Shown in pieces: positions 7,420 through 15,438 of a stretch of DNA of 18,470 bases. Source of the DNA: Thermodesulfovibrionales bacterium (GTDB lineage: Bacteria; Nitrospirota; Thermodesulfovibrionia; Thermodesulfovibrionales; SM23-35); contig JALHSV010000066.1 in NCBI GenBank assembly GCA_022865525.1, forward strand, positions 1 through 18,470, in the 5' to 3' direction. Both the position numbers and the translations under genes were made by a program. The notes beneath the pieces were generated by a model. It was not told the DNA's origin, made no database searches, and saw only the letters and a list, made by a program, of their open reading frames with translations. The first letter of the stretch is position 1, and each line of letters begins with the position of its first letter.

Positions 7420-7605
7420 ATGGTACATGCAATGAAAAATCCCAAAAAGACAAAACGAAAAGGGCGTCTTCCCCTTGAAGCAGTACTCCGGCTCCGGAGC
7501 TATCCTATAACGACTCAAAAAGGAGAAAAAGGGTACAGCAGGAAGAAATTGAAAGAACATAACAGAAAAATAGTCAGAGAAGATCCTATTGAAGAGAATC
7601 ATTGA
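7420..7605 (+). CDS. Small basic protein, uncharacterised
   Basis: A 61-residue protein rich in Lys and Arg (KNPKKTKRKGRLP, KGEKGYSRKKLKEHNRK) with an acidic tail (EDPIEEN). ATG 7420 is preceded by CTGGAGAAC (GGAGA at 7410-7414), a well placed ribosome binding site; a second in-frame ATG follows at 7432. It has no cysteines, signal peptide or membrane segment and I do not recognise a family. The charge suggests nucleic-acid or ribosome binding, which is inference from composition. It ends 37 bases before scpB on the same strand, where scpA might have been expected. The opposite-strand frame over the same bases shows no family signature. Confidence 0.5.
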   Translation: MVHAMKNPKKTKRKGRLPLEAVLRLRSYPITTQKGEKGYSRKKLKEHNRKIVREDPIEENH

Positions 7606-7642
7606 AATTTTCACCAATTTCTGATATATTTAATCCGGTTTT

Positions 7643-8176
7643 ATGTCTGAAAGCAGGGAGCATACATCAATTCTTGAAGCGCTTCTCTTTCTTTCCGGAG
7701 AAGTCTTGGCACTCTCTTCGTTCAAGGAAATTCTTGGGCTCCCTGAAGCTGAAATCAAAAAACTCATGGATGAACTCGTGGCGGAATACAGGGACAGGAA
7801 TACAGGCTTACTGATTGTAGAGATAGCCAATGGCTACCAAATGGTGACAAATCCTGAATATGCGGAATGGGTAAAAAAGTTCAGGAGCACCCATACATCA
7901 GGTAAATTGTCCATGCCTGCGCTTGAGACTCTTGCGATTATTGCATACAAACAGCCTATTATCAAGGCTGAAATTGAACAGATTCGGGGGGTCAATTCAG
8001 ACAGCGCTATCAGAACCCTTTATGATAAGAGGCTTATCAAGATCATGGGTCGCAAAGAGGCGCCTGGAAGACCATTCCTCTACGGTACGACAAGAGAATT
8101 CCTCCAGTATTTTGGATTGAAGGATCTGACAGAATTGCCTACACTCAAAGATCTGATCCGTGAAGAAGCAGCATGA
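7643..8176 (+). CDS. scpB: Segregation and condensation protein B (ScpB)
   Basis: A 177-residue winged-helix protein of the usual ScpB length. The conserved N-terminal pattern ILEALLFLSGEVL (10-22) and the second-wing core from LETLAIIAYKQPI to EIEQIRGVNSD are clear, followed by IKIMGRKEAPGRPFLYGTT. ScpB dimers bind ScpA and the SMC ATPase to form the bacterial condensin that loads at origins and organises the chromosome. The ATG at 7643 has only a weak ribosome binding site. scpA is not adjacent; a 61-residue basic protein lies upstream instead. The last codons overlap an in-frame ATG of the following gene's longer reading frame, and the two genes are probably cotranscribed. Confidence 0.95.
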   Translation: MSESREHTSILEALLFLSGEVLALSSFKEILGLPEAEIKKLMDELVAEYRDRNTGLLIVEIANGYQMVTNPEYAEWVKKFRSTHTSGKLSMPALETLAIIAYKQPIIKAEIEQIRGVNSDSAIRTLYDKRLIKIMGRKEAPGRPFLYGTTREFLQYFGLKDLTELPTLKDLIREEAA

Positions 8177-8178
8177 TT

Positions 8179-8185
8179 AAGGAGG
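8179..8185 (+). promoter_or_regulatory. Ribosome binding site deciding the NlpC/P60 start
   Basis: A perfect AAGGAGG is centred five bases before ATG 8191. It lies downstream of the in-frame ATG at 8173, which overlaps the scpB stop. It therefore supports 8191 as the true start, from which a proper signal peptide begins. Confidence 0.8.
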
Positions 8186-8190
8186 GCCGT

Positions 8191-9162
8191 ATGAAAAGCG
8201 TTTATCTTTTTATTACTACCTTTATTGTTGCAGTCTTTATCTCTGGAAATAGTTATGCTGATGTAACGTATAAAGTAAAAAAAGGCGATAACCCATATAC
8301 GATAGCAAAAAAATTCAAAGCCAGTCCTGACGATATCATCAGAATCAACACAATCGATCCGGATCATCTCCTGCCGGGAACCAGAATAACCATACCGTCG
8401 CACAAGAGTGTAAAATCCCGTAAAGCCGGATCTCAACATACAACCATTAGTAAAGATCCGGATCTTGTTCAGGAAATCGGTCAAAAGCTTACCATCAAAC
8501 AGACCACTCCATCAGACTATGAAGTACGGAAAGGTGACACGGTCTGGAATATTGCAAGGCGATTTGAGATTGATCCCGACGAATTGATCGAGATAAACAG
8601 TCTCGAAACAGATTCACTGCGACCAGGCCAGAAAATTCTCGTAAAGCATGCGGCAGAACTGAAGCAATCAAAACCCTACGAAGCGATTCTCTCTCAGGCC
8701 CATGAGGAGATGGAAAGTGAACAAATATCAGAGCATCTGAAGGCAACGGAGTTCGGATTGCAAGACAGACTCATCCTCTTCGCAAAAAAAATGCTGGATA
8801 TCCCGTACCGGTTTGGCGGCAACAGCCCGCTCGGCATTGATTGTTCTGCTTATGTGAAAAAGGTATACAGTCTGATCGGGGTTAATCTCCCACGGTCGGC
8901 ACGCGAGCAGTTCAAGGAGGGCTTACCTGTTGATGAGAAGAACCTCTCTATCGGCGATCTCGTTTTCTTCAGAACCTACGCATCCTATCCGTCCCACGTC
9001 GGGATTTACCTCGGGAACAACCTTTTCATCCATGCCTCGTCAAAAAGCAAGAAGGTTACCATTGACAGTCTCGCCACACCATTCTATTTGAAGAGATTCA
9101 TCGGTGCAAAGAGGCTTCTTGACATGAGTGCAAAGAGTCAGGATTCAGAAAAAGAGGGATAA
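8191..9162 (+). CDS. Secreted LysM-LysM-NlpC/P60 peptidoglycan endopeptidase
   Basis: A 323-residue protein. The signal peptide occupies residues 1-23 (hydrophobic 5-18, likely cleavage after SYA). Two LysM peptidoglycan-binding domains follow: about 26-69 (YKVKKGDNPYTIAKKF, ending LLPGTRITIP) and 110-152 (YEVRKGDTVWNIARRF, ending LRPGQKILV). The linker 155-190 is charged and helical. The NlpC/P60 peptidase domain (about 192-310) has the complete catalytic triad Cys218 (GIDCSAY), His269 (PSHVGIYLG) and His281 (IHASS). Such enzymes cleave stem-peptide bonds in the cell wall, usually between D-Glu and the diamino acid, during growth or division. It follows scpB in the same transcript and its TAA directly abuts the stop of the convergent moeA-PBP gene. 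Confidence 0.93.
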   Translation: MKSVYLFITTFIVAVFISGNSYADVTYKVKKGDNPYTIAKKFKASPDDIIRINTIDPDHLLPGTRITIPSHKSVKSRKAGSQHTTISKDPDLVQEIGQKLTIKQTTPSDYEVRKGDTVWNIARRFEIDPDELIEINSLETDSLRPGQKILVKHAAELKQSKPYEAILSQAHEEMESEQISEHLKATEFGLQDRLILFAKKMLDIPYRFGGNSPLGIDCSAYVKKVYSLIGVNLPRSAREQFKEGLPVDEKNLSIGDLVFFRTYASYPSHVGIYLGNNLFIHASSKSKKVTIDSLATPFYLKRFIGAKRLLDMSAKSQDSEKEG

Positions 9163-11163
9163 TTAATTTTTGTAGATTACTGTTCCCATATCTGAGATAT
9201 CGTATCCACCCAGTTCCATAACTATTTCCTTAAATTCCCTGTCTTCACGGATAACAGCTAAAAGGCACCTGATCATTTCATTGTCAAGATATTCCTGAGG
9301 CATAGCCAAATCGTATCTCTCCTTTGCAACAGGGATAAAATCGAGATTCAGGGCCCGTGCAGATGCGAGAATTGCAAGGCCGGTATCTGCGACTCCTGTG
9401 AGCACAGCTGATGCAACACCCATATGGGTATACTCTTCCCGTTCATATCCTTTCACCCCGTTAGGATTGATACCCAATTCTCTCAGGAATTTATCCGTAA
9501 GCAGCCTTGTTCCTGCACCTGCCTGTCTGTTGACAAATATGACATCGTTCCTTGTTAAATCCTGGAATCCCCAGATGTTTTTTGGATTGCCTTTTAATAC
9601 CAGAAGCCCTTGCTCCCTGTAAACAAGGTTCATAAGCAGAATTTTCCTGTCAGGAAGAAGTCTTTGAATGAATGCGACATTGTATTCTCCGGTCTCCTCA
9701 TCAAGCAGATGGGTACCTGCGATGTGTGCCTCACCCCGTTTCAACGCTACCAGTCCACCCATCGATCCGACATGGGCTGAAGAAAGAGAAAATTTCGGAT
9801 ACCGCTTCTTCAATATATTCGCAAGGAGGTCGAGGGCATTATCGTGGCTTCCGATACAAACAATGGTATTCTCAATATCATTTTTTGATCTCAGGAGTTC
9901 TACCTGTACTTCAGTACCGGAACCAATACCTTCAGACATGGCAGGTATCCGGATAAATCCGTCTGCCCGTACCAGCGACATTAAAACTCCTGCTCCACGG
10001 CTTATCGGGGTTGCTATATACTGATCACCAACCTTCCCGACTTTAATCCGCACAAATTCCTCTTGCCCAGGAGTTGAAGCCACCTGCCTTGAAATCATTG
10101 CCTTCAGGGTATCGGGTTCTTTGAACTCAATGCCCTGCAACTTATAGATAAGCGGCCTGACAAATAACGTGAAGGTAATATAGGCAGATACCGGATACCC
10201 CGGTATACCAAGCACTGGCTTTCCCCTCACCCACCCGAGGATTACCGGTTTCCCCGGTTTTATCCCAACACCATGCAGGATTACCTCTCCAAGCTCCCTG
10301 ATAGCCGCTGCCGTGTAATCTTCTGATCCCGCGGATGAACCTGCATTAATAACCACAATATCACCGGCATCGACTGCATGCAGGATTGACTTTTTGAGCT
10401 CTTCGAGATTATCAGGGACGATACCGAATCTGACCGGATCACCACCCCATTCAGTGACAAGCCCGCTGAGTATCCTTGAATTGTATTCGATAATATCACC
10501 CTTTTTCAGATGAGATCCCGGCTCCACAATTTCAGTCCCCGTCGGCACAATGACAATCCGCGGCCGCACTCTGACCTGCACCTCCGTATGACCGCCTGCA
10601 AGCAGGGCACCGATGTCAACAGGCCTGATTACATGATTTTCGGGAACAATCAATTCAGTTGCCACAATATCCTCGCCGATAACCCTGACATGCTGCCACG
10701 GAGTCGCCGGCGCAATAATCTCTATGTATTCGGCTTCCTGCATGCTGCTTGTTGTTTGTGCAGCATCCTGGCTATCTCCCGACCGACTATCGACAGGAGA
10801 CTGTTGACTCTTTCGTATTTGCACATCCTCAATCATAATCACTGCATTAAAGCCATCCGGGATGGGGTCACCGGTATCGACAGGGAGAGCCTGCGCCCCT
10901 ATGCTCAGCCTCTTGGGTGTCCTTTCTGATGCCCCGAACGTCTCCGGGAATTTTACTGCATAACCGTCCATTGCTGATGAGTGATAAAAAGGTGAAGAGA
11001 TTTTTGCAATTACTGCTCCTGCAGTGACCCTGCCGAGAGAATCTATAACCCTGACAGTTTCCCCGGGAAGGGGTTTGGAAACTCCTTCAAATTCAAGCTT
11101 TTCAAGCCACTTCCGAAGGGCCTCATCTAACGGCGTGCTTTCAAGATAAATGTCCCGGCTCAT
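9163..11163 (-). CDS. MoeA molybdopterin molybdenumtransferase fused to PBP-like domain
   Basis: A 666-residue fusion. Residues 1-425 are MoeA, which inserts molybdate (or tungstate) into adenylylated molybdopterin: SSAMDGYAV (62-70), VIGEDI (161-166), VPTGTEIV (206-213), NAGSSAGSEDYT (273-284), KPGKPVILG (302-310) and GIPGYPVSAY (319-328). Residues about 430-640 form a periplasmic-binding-protein-like domain with no signal peptide (GSHDNALDLL 438-447, SMGGLVALKRGEAHIAGTH, a segment from VNRQAGAGTR to DKFLRELG), expected to bind oxyanion or cofactor in the cytoplasm. The MoeA part contains an unusual polar Q/S/D-rich stretch (116-146). Last gene of the galT-glgA-kinase-receiver operon: its ATG is 2 bases after the receiver stop with no good ribosome binding site, so translational coupling is likely. 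Molybdenum versus tungsten cannot be decided. Confidence 0.9.
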   Translation of the reverse strand: MSRDIYLESTPLDEALRKWLEKLEFEGVSKPLPGETVRVIDSLGRVTAGAVIAKISSPFYHSSAMDGYAVKFPETFGASERTPKRLSIGAQALPVDTGDPIPDGFNAVIMIEDVQIRKSQQSPVDSRSGDSQDAAQTTSSMQEAEYIEIIAPATPWQHVRVIGEDIVATELIVPENHVIRPVDIGALLAGGHTEVQVRVRPRIVIVPTGTEIVEPGSHLKKGDIIEYNSRILSGLVTEWGGDPVRFGIVPDNLEELKKSILHAVDAGDIVVINAGSSAGSEDYTAAAIRELGEVILHGVGIKPGKPVILGWVRGKPVLGIPGYPVSAYITFTLFVRPLIYKLQGIEFKEPDTLKAMISRQVASTPGQEEFVRIKVGKVGDQYIATPISRGAGVLMSLVRADGFIRIPAMSEGIGSGTEVQVELLRSKNDIENTIVCIGSHDNALDLLANILKKRYPKFSLSSAHVGSMGGLVALKRGEAHIAGTHLLDEETGEYNVAFIQRLLPDRKILLMNLVYREQGLLVLKGNPKNIWGFQDLTRNDVIFVNRQAGAGTRLLTDKFLRELGINPNGVKGYEREEYTHMGVASAVLTGVADTGLAILASARALNLDFIPVAKERYDLAMPQEYLDNEMIRCLLAVIREDREFKEIVMELGGYDISDMGTVIYKN

Positions 11164-11165
11164 GG

Positions 11166-11513
11166 TTATTTATTGAGCAATTTTTTTATCATGGCCTTCA
11201 ATTCATCAAGATCTGACGATTTGACTATATAGGCTTCTGATGCCCACACAGCAAAATCGTCCCGGTAGTCATATGCGGTAGACATGATAATCGGGATCTT
11301 CGGATTCTTTTCCTTCATCTGTCTCAGTATGCGGATACCGTCTACATCGGGCAGCAGGATGTCGAGCGTTACAATGTCAGGGACTTCCTTCTCGAACATT
11401 TCGATTGCCTCCTGCCCGTTAGAAGCGACAACAACCTCGTATCCCTCATCTTCAAACTCCTCTTTATAAAGCCTCTGAATGTGCAGGTCATCATCGACGA
11501 TAAGTATTTTCAT
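11166..11513 (-). CDS. Single-domain response regulator (stand-alone receiver)
   Basis: A 115-residue CheY/Spo0F-like receiver without an output domain. Seen: acidic pocket Asp7-Asp8-Asp9, phosphoacceptor Asp51 (VTLDILLPDVDG), Thr79 (IIMSTAYDY) and Lys98 (YIVKSSDLDE). It starts with ATG 11513, behind a very strong ribosome binding site (AGGAGG at 11522-11517 inside a longer purine run). It lies 21 bases after the histidine kinase gene and 2 bases before moeA-PBP, so the kinase is its likely phosphodonor. Without an output domain it must act by protein contact or pass the phosphate on in a relay. Confidence 0.93.
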   Translation of the reverse strand: MKILIVDDDLHIQRLYKEEFEDEGYEVVVASNGQEAIEMFEKEVPDIVTLDILLPDVDGIRILRQMKEKNPKIPIIMSTAYDYRDDFAVWASEAYIVKSSDLDELKAMIKKLLNK

Positions 11514-11534
11514 AAACCTCCTCCCTCCTTTGTA

Positions 11535-13970
11535 TCACGGTTCTTTTATTGGAATTACTACCCTGAATGTGCTGCCTTCCCCTGTTTTGCTCTCCACTTC
11601 TATCCTTCCATCGTGCTCTTCAATAATCCTGTGTGTTATGGTGAGACCGAGACCGGTACCTGCTTTCTTCCTTGTATAAAAGGGATCGAATATGAACGGC
11701 AAATCCTCTTCGGCAATTCCTGGTCCGGTATCCCTGATCTCCAAAATGCAGGTCTTGTTTTTTCGGTAAATTTTAAGCGTGATTGTACCATGGTTTTCTA
11801 ATGCTTGTATGGCATTCTTAAGAATATTGAGCAGTGCATCCTTCACTCTGTTTGGATCGACATAGAGCTCTACGGGGTCTCCGAATTCCTGAATGAGGGA
11901 GATTCCCCTGTCATCAATTTCAGAACGTGTGAGGGATATGACTTCCTCCATGAGCTTCTGAGCCTCGACGCGTTCCTTCTGGATCCGCGTCTCTTTAACA
12001 AAACTCAGGATTTCATTGAGTATATCTTCGAGTCTGCCGACTTCTTTTGCAATAATGTCAGCATACTCTTTCAGTCCACCGTTCAGCTTCTTCTCGAGTC
12101 TGCGTGCAAACCCTCCAAGAGAAACGAGAGGATTTCGTATTTCATGAGCCACCCGCGCAGCAACCTCCCCGAGTGCGGCCATTCTCTCTGTCTTAATCAC
12201 CCGTTCCCTGAGATTTTTCAGTTCTGTAATATCACTCACAACATGCACGGTTCCCATAAACTGGCCCGTTATGTCAAAGATCGGAGAACTCGACGTGATA
12301 AACGTACCGCCCATATGGAGGTCTTCGACTTCCTGAACAAACGCCTCTCTCCGCTCAACAGTCTTCTGATGAGGGCATGCAGCCCATGGTTGATGCATGC
12401 CATGGAATATCTCATAACATTTCTTCCCGATGATTTCTTGAGGTGATTTCCCCAGCCTTTTACTGACAGCCTGATTGATATTCTTGACAACATAATCTTC
12501 TGTAACAAAGTAAACCATATCAGAAATAGACTCAAAAATATTTTCAAGTTCCTGTTCTGCGAGTTTCACCCGTTCAAAAAGCCGTGCGTTTTCTATCGCC
12601 GAAGCTACATGGTTTGAAAAGGCCGTTAAAAAGCGCATGTCTTCCTCGGTGATTGCTCTGTTGTTGAAATAGTTGTCGACCCAAAGGACTCCGATCACTT
12701 TATTCCTTGATATGAGAGGAACAGCAGCAAAAGCACGTGTCCCGAGTTGTTGTATGAGGACAGCGTCCGAAAGCGGTTCTTTGCCGACATCATCAATATT
12801 GAATTCTTTTTGCTCTTTCACGGCCTTGGTCAGCGAGGTTTCCACTGTTAACGGGATCTCGATGCTATGGCTCAGCTTGTCAAAAAAAGAATCTTTTCTC
12901 ATCAGTCCGACATCGATTTCCTGCATGATATCCGGCAACGTCTTTTTCTCCAGGGATAACCTCTCCCAGACATGAAATGCCTCCTCGTAGCTCGCGGGAC
13001 CAACGCCCATTGCTCCCCGCAAGATATCCTTATCCTCATCAACAAGGAAAAGGATTGCACGGTTAAAGCCGAGCCCGTCTCCCATGGTAACCGCGGTGAG
13101 AACCATCCGTAATACCCGGTCGAGATCAAGCGTTCCCCTCATTGCAGAGCTGATAAAGAAAAGTCGCGAAAGTTCCTGATTCCTCCTTACCAGCTCTTTC
13201 TCGACGTTTTTCTTTTCAGATATGTCGCGTGATATCCCGCTGATGCCGATAATCTCTCCCGCCGCGTTCTTGACCGGAGAAAGGGTGAGGCTCACTGATA
13301 TGATGGTGCCGTCCTTCCTTTTCCTGAATGTCTCAACCCTCTTCAGCACCTCCCCGTTCCTGATCTTCCTGTTGTTGTCCCACTCGGGGTCCAGGAGAAA
13401 TTCAGGGACAAAGGGGAGAAATTGTCCAATAGCCTCTTTTTTGGTAAAACCGTATATCCGCTCTGCTCCCTTGTTCCATGAGGTTATAATTCCGTTCAGA
13501 TCAGACGTAACGATCCCGTCAGCAGAATGTTCAATAATGCCTTCGAGATATTCCTTAGTTTGGGTCATCTCGTTGTAAAGCCTGAGGACCTCATCATGAC
13601 AGAGCATCCGGTCCGTGATGTCCTGGATAAATACTATACACTCAACAACCTCTCCGCTTTCATTGCGGATAGGGTATACCGAAAGTTCAGCGTATACTGA
13701 GATGTCCTGATCATTGCTCTTTTGGGTTACGGTAGTTATCTGACCTGTTTCAAATGCCTCCAGGGCCGCGCAATGAGGGCAGATCTGACCTACTTCGTGA
13801 AAGACTTCCCTGCAATCCCTGTTTATGAGGTCGGCAGCAGGCTTTCCAGCCCATCTGTGAACTGACTCGTTTGCAGACAATATCCTGAAATCCCTGTCAA
13901 GTATGACGATCCCGTCCCTGATATTCTTAAAAATCAGTTCTGTGAATTTCTGACTGTTCGCCGCATCCAT
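11535..13970 (-). CDS. Soluble PAS-PAS-GAF-PAS sensor histidine kinase
   Basis: An 811-residue kinase with no membrane segment seen. Order: PAS1 (about 10-120, with Cys53 and CPHC at 64-67), PAS2 (140-255, with HSADGIVTSDLNG and GISRDISEKK), GAF (265-465), PAS3 (475-590, with CYEIFHG and ACPH), HisKA (about 598-662) with His609 in AHEIRNPL, and the ATPase domain with NILKNA (715-720), DTGPGI (747-752) and GTGLGL (771-776). It should sense a cytoplasmic signal such as redox, a cofactor or a metabolite and phosphorylate the receiver encoded 21 bases downstream. ATG 13970 is chosen over an upstream TTG (14021), since TAAGG overlapping the glgA stop gives a ribosome binding site and no gene overlap. 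Confidence 0.92.
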   Translation of the reverse strand: MDAANSQKFTELIFKNIRDGIVILDRDFRILSANESVHRWAGKPAADLINRDCREVFHEVGQICPHCAALEAFETGQITTVTQKSNDQDISVYAELSVYPIRNESGEVVECIVFIQDITDRMLCHDEVLRLYNEMTQTKEYLEGIIEHSADGIVTSDLNGIITSWNKGAERIYGFTKKEAIGQFLPFVPEFLLDPEWDNNRKIRNGEVLKRVETFRKRKDGTIISVSLTLSPVKNAAGEIIGISGISRDISEKKNVEKELVRRNQELSRLFFISSAMRGTLDLDRVLRMVLTAVTMGDGLGFNRAILFLVDEDKDILRGAMGVGPASYEEAFHVWERLSLEKKTLPDIMQEIDVGLMRKDSFFDKLSHSIEIPLTVETSLTKAVKEQKEFNIDDVGKEPLSDAVLIQQLGTRAFAAVPLISRNKVIGVLWVDNYFNNRAITEEDMRFLTAFSNHVASAIENARLFERVKLAEQELENIFESISDMVYFVTEDYVVKNINQAVSKRLGKSPQEIIGKKCYEIFHGMHQPWAACPHQKTVERREAFVQEVEDLHMGGTFITSSSPIFDITGQFMGTVHVVSDITELKNLRERVIKTERMAALGEVAARVAHEIRNPLVSLGGFARRLEKKLNGGLKEYADIIAKEVGRLEDILNEILSFVKETRIQKERVEAQKLMEEVISLTRSEIDDRGISLIQEFGDPVELYVDPNRVKDALLNILKNAIQALENHGTITLKIYRKNKTCILEIRDTGPGIAEEDLPFIFDPFYTRKKAGTGLGLTITHRIIEEHDGRIEVESKTGEGSTFRVVIPIKEP

Positions 13971-13980
13971 AGCAATAACC

Positions 13981-15438
13981 TTATTCTCTCCGCTTCTGGA
14001 GGGCGGTTTTATAGAGTTCAAGATATCGTTGTGCTGATCTTTTCCAGGAGAAATCCGTCTGCATTCCGTTCCGAATCATCGACTGCATCTTTTCCGTATC
14101 TGTGTACACGCAAAAGGCGCGCTTCAGTGCATCCAGCATGCCCGAAGCCGTATAGTCGGCAAAGAGAAACCCCGTACCCCTCCGTGTTAACGGTTCAAAA
14201 TCCTCTATTGTATCTGCAAGCCCGCCGGTCCTTCTTGCTATGGGGATCGTGCCGTATCTCAACGCTATAAGCTGGCCAAGGCCGCATGGTTCATATTTTG
14301 AAGGCATGAGAAAATAGTCTGAACCGGCATAAATCCTGTGGGCAAGCATCTCATCAAACCCGATCGTCACCGAGATGCTATCCTTATATTTCCCCGAAAG
14401 TTCCCGAAAACTCTTCTGGAATCTTTCGTCGCCCTTTCCCAGAATAACAAGCTTTACCCCGAAAGACAAGATTTCAGGAACTGCTTGCAAGACAAGATCC
14501 AACCCTTTTTGCTCTGATAAACGGGTAACCATGCCAATAAGGGGTACCTGTTCTTCTCTGCTTTTAGGTACTGTTTTAAAGAGCATCCTGAGGAGCTCCC
14601 TTTTACAGAGAGCTTTGCCGGAAAGGTCTTTGAAATGATAATTGGCAGGTAAGAGCTTATCTTTTGCAGGATCCCACTCCTCATAATCGATCCCATTAAC
14701 AATACCGTAAAGGTCATGTTCTCTCTTTTTCAGGACACCATCAAGGCCGAACCCGGATTCTGGCAGGAGAATCTCCCTGGAATATGTTTCACTGACCGTG
14801 CTCAAAACATCTGCAGCTATCATCCCTGCTTTCAGGAAATTTACCTTCCCGTAAAATTCAATCCCTTCAGGGGTGAAAAACTCCCGGCCAAGATTTGTTA
14901 CACGCATATGCGATGCAGGGAAAAGACCCTGATACCCAAGGTTGTGGATAGTCAGAAGGGCAGCAGTTTTCTTGAAAAAAGCGTCATCCCTGTAGAGGGT
15001 TCTGAGGTAGAGCGGTACCAGCCCTGTCTGCCAATCATTACAATGAATAATGTCAGGTTTGAAGGTGAGGCTCCTGCACATTTCGAGGATACTCTTAGAA
15101 AAGAATGCAAACCTTGATGCATTATCGCTATAATCTCCCTCTGCAGTACCATAAAGCTCCGGCCGGTCAAAAAATTCATCACATTCGATAAAGTATGCCG
15201 TCTGGTGATTTTTCAGTATCCTGCCCTTGATGACCCGGTCCCCGACTGGTATGTTCATCGAGATTCCTGTATCTGCAAGCCGGATCTGACTGTCCCGTAT
15301 CTTTTTATAGAGAGGCAGAACCAGGTAAACCTTCTCGTTCATTTTCCTGTACTCTTTTGACAGGGCACCAGCGACATCCGCAAGACCTCCGGTTTTTATA
15401 TAGGGCACTGCCTCAGGAGAGGCTATCAGTATCCTCAT
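13981..15438 (-). CDS. glgA: Glycogen synthase GlgA (GT5 family)
   Basis: A 485-residue cytoplasmic glucosyltransferase that extends alpha-1,4-glucan from ADP-glucose or UDP-glucose. The N-terminal GT5 domain has KTGGLADVAGAL (15-26), HCNDWQTGLVP (132-142) and TIHNLGYQG (163-171). The C-terminal Rossmann domain has GMVTRLSEQKG (302-312), PSKYEPCGLGQL (379-390, Glu383) and RTGGLADT (403-410). ATG 15438 overlaps the galT stop as ATGA, and the sequence from there begins MRILIASPEAVPYIKTGG, the usual GlgA start; a longer frame to 15510 would overlap galT with unrelated sequence. The kinase gene begins 10 bases after its stop. Other glycogen genes (glgB, glgC, glgP) are not in the window. Confidence 0.95.
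   Translation of the reverse strand: MRILIASPEAVPYIKTGGLADVAGALSKEYRKMNEKVYLVLPLYKKIRDSQIRLADTGISMNIPVGDRVIKGRILKNHQTAYFIECDEFFDRPELYGTAEGDYSDNASRFAFFSKSILEMCRSLTFKPDIIHCNDWQTGLVPLYLRTLYRDDAFFKKTAALLTIHNLGYQGLFPASHMRVTNLGREFFTPEGIEFYGKVNFLKAGMIAADVLSTVSETYSREILLPESGFGLDGVLKKREHDLYGIVNGIDYEEWDPAKDKLLPANYHFKDLSGKALCKRELLRMLFKTVPKSREEQVPLIGMVTRLSEQKGLDLVLQAVPEILSFGVKLVILGKGDERFQKSFRELSGKYKDSISVTIGFDEMLAHRIYAGSDYFLMPSKYEPCGLGQLIALRYGTIPIARRTGGLADTIEDFEPLTRRGTGFLFADYTASGMLDALKRAFCVYTDTEKMQSMIRNGMQTDFSWKRSAQRYLELYKTALQKRRE

Noticed and set aside
7402..7617. 71-codon minus-strand frame opposite the small basic gene
   Set aside because: Phe-rich with no ribosome binding site; the plus-strand frame has the better start signal and composition.
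10510..10929. Plus-strand open frame opposite moeA-PBP
   Set aside because: A shadow of the MoeA coding frame, with no ribosome binding site and no recognisable domain.
11805..12446. 213-codon plus-strand open frame opposite the kinase
   Set aside because: Fully inside the well supported histidine kinase gene; no recognisable domain, so treated as antisense shadow.
13971..14021. Upstream TTG start for the kinase
   Set aside because: It would overlap glgA by 41 bases and lacks a ribosome binding site, whereas ATG 13970 has TAAGG at a proper distance.
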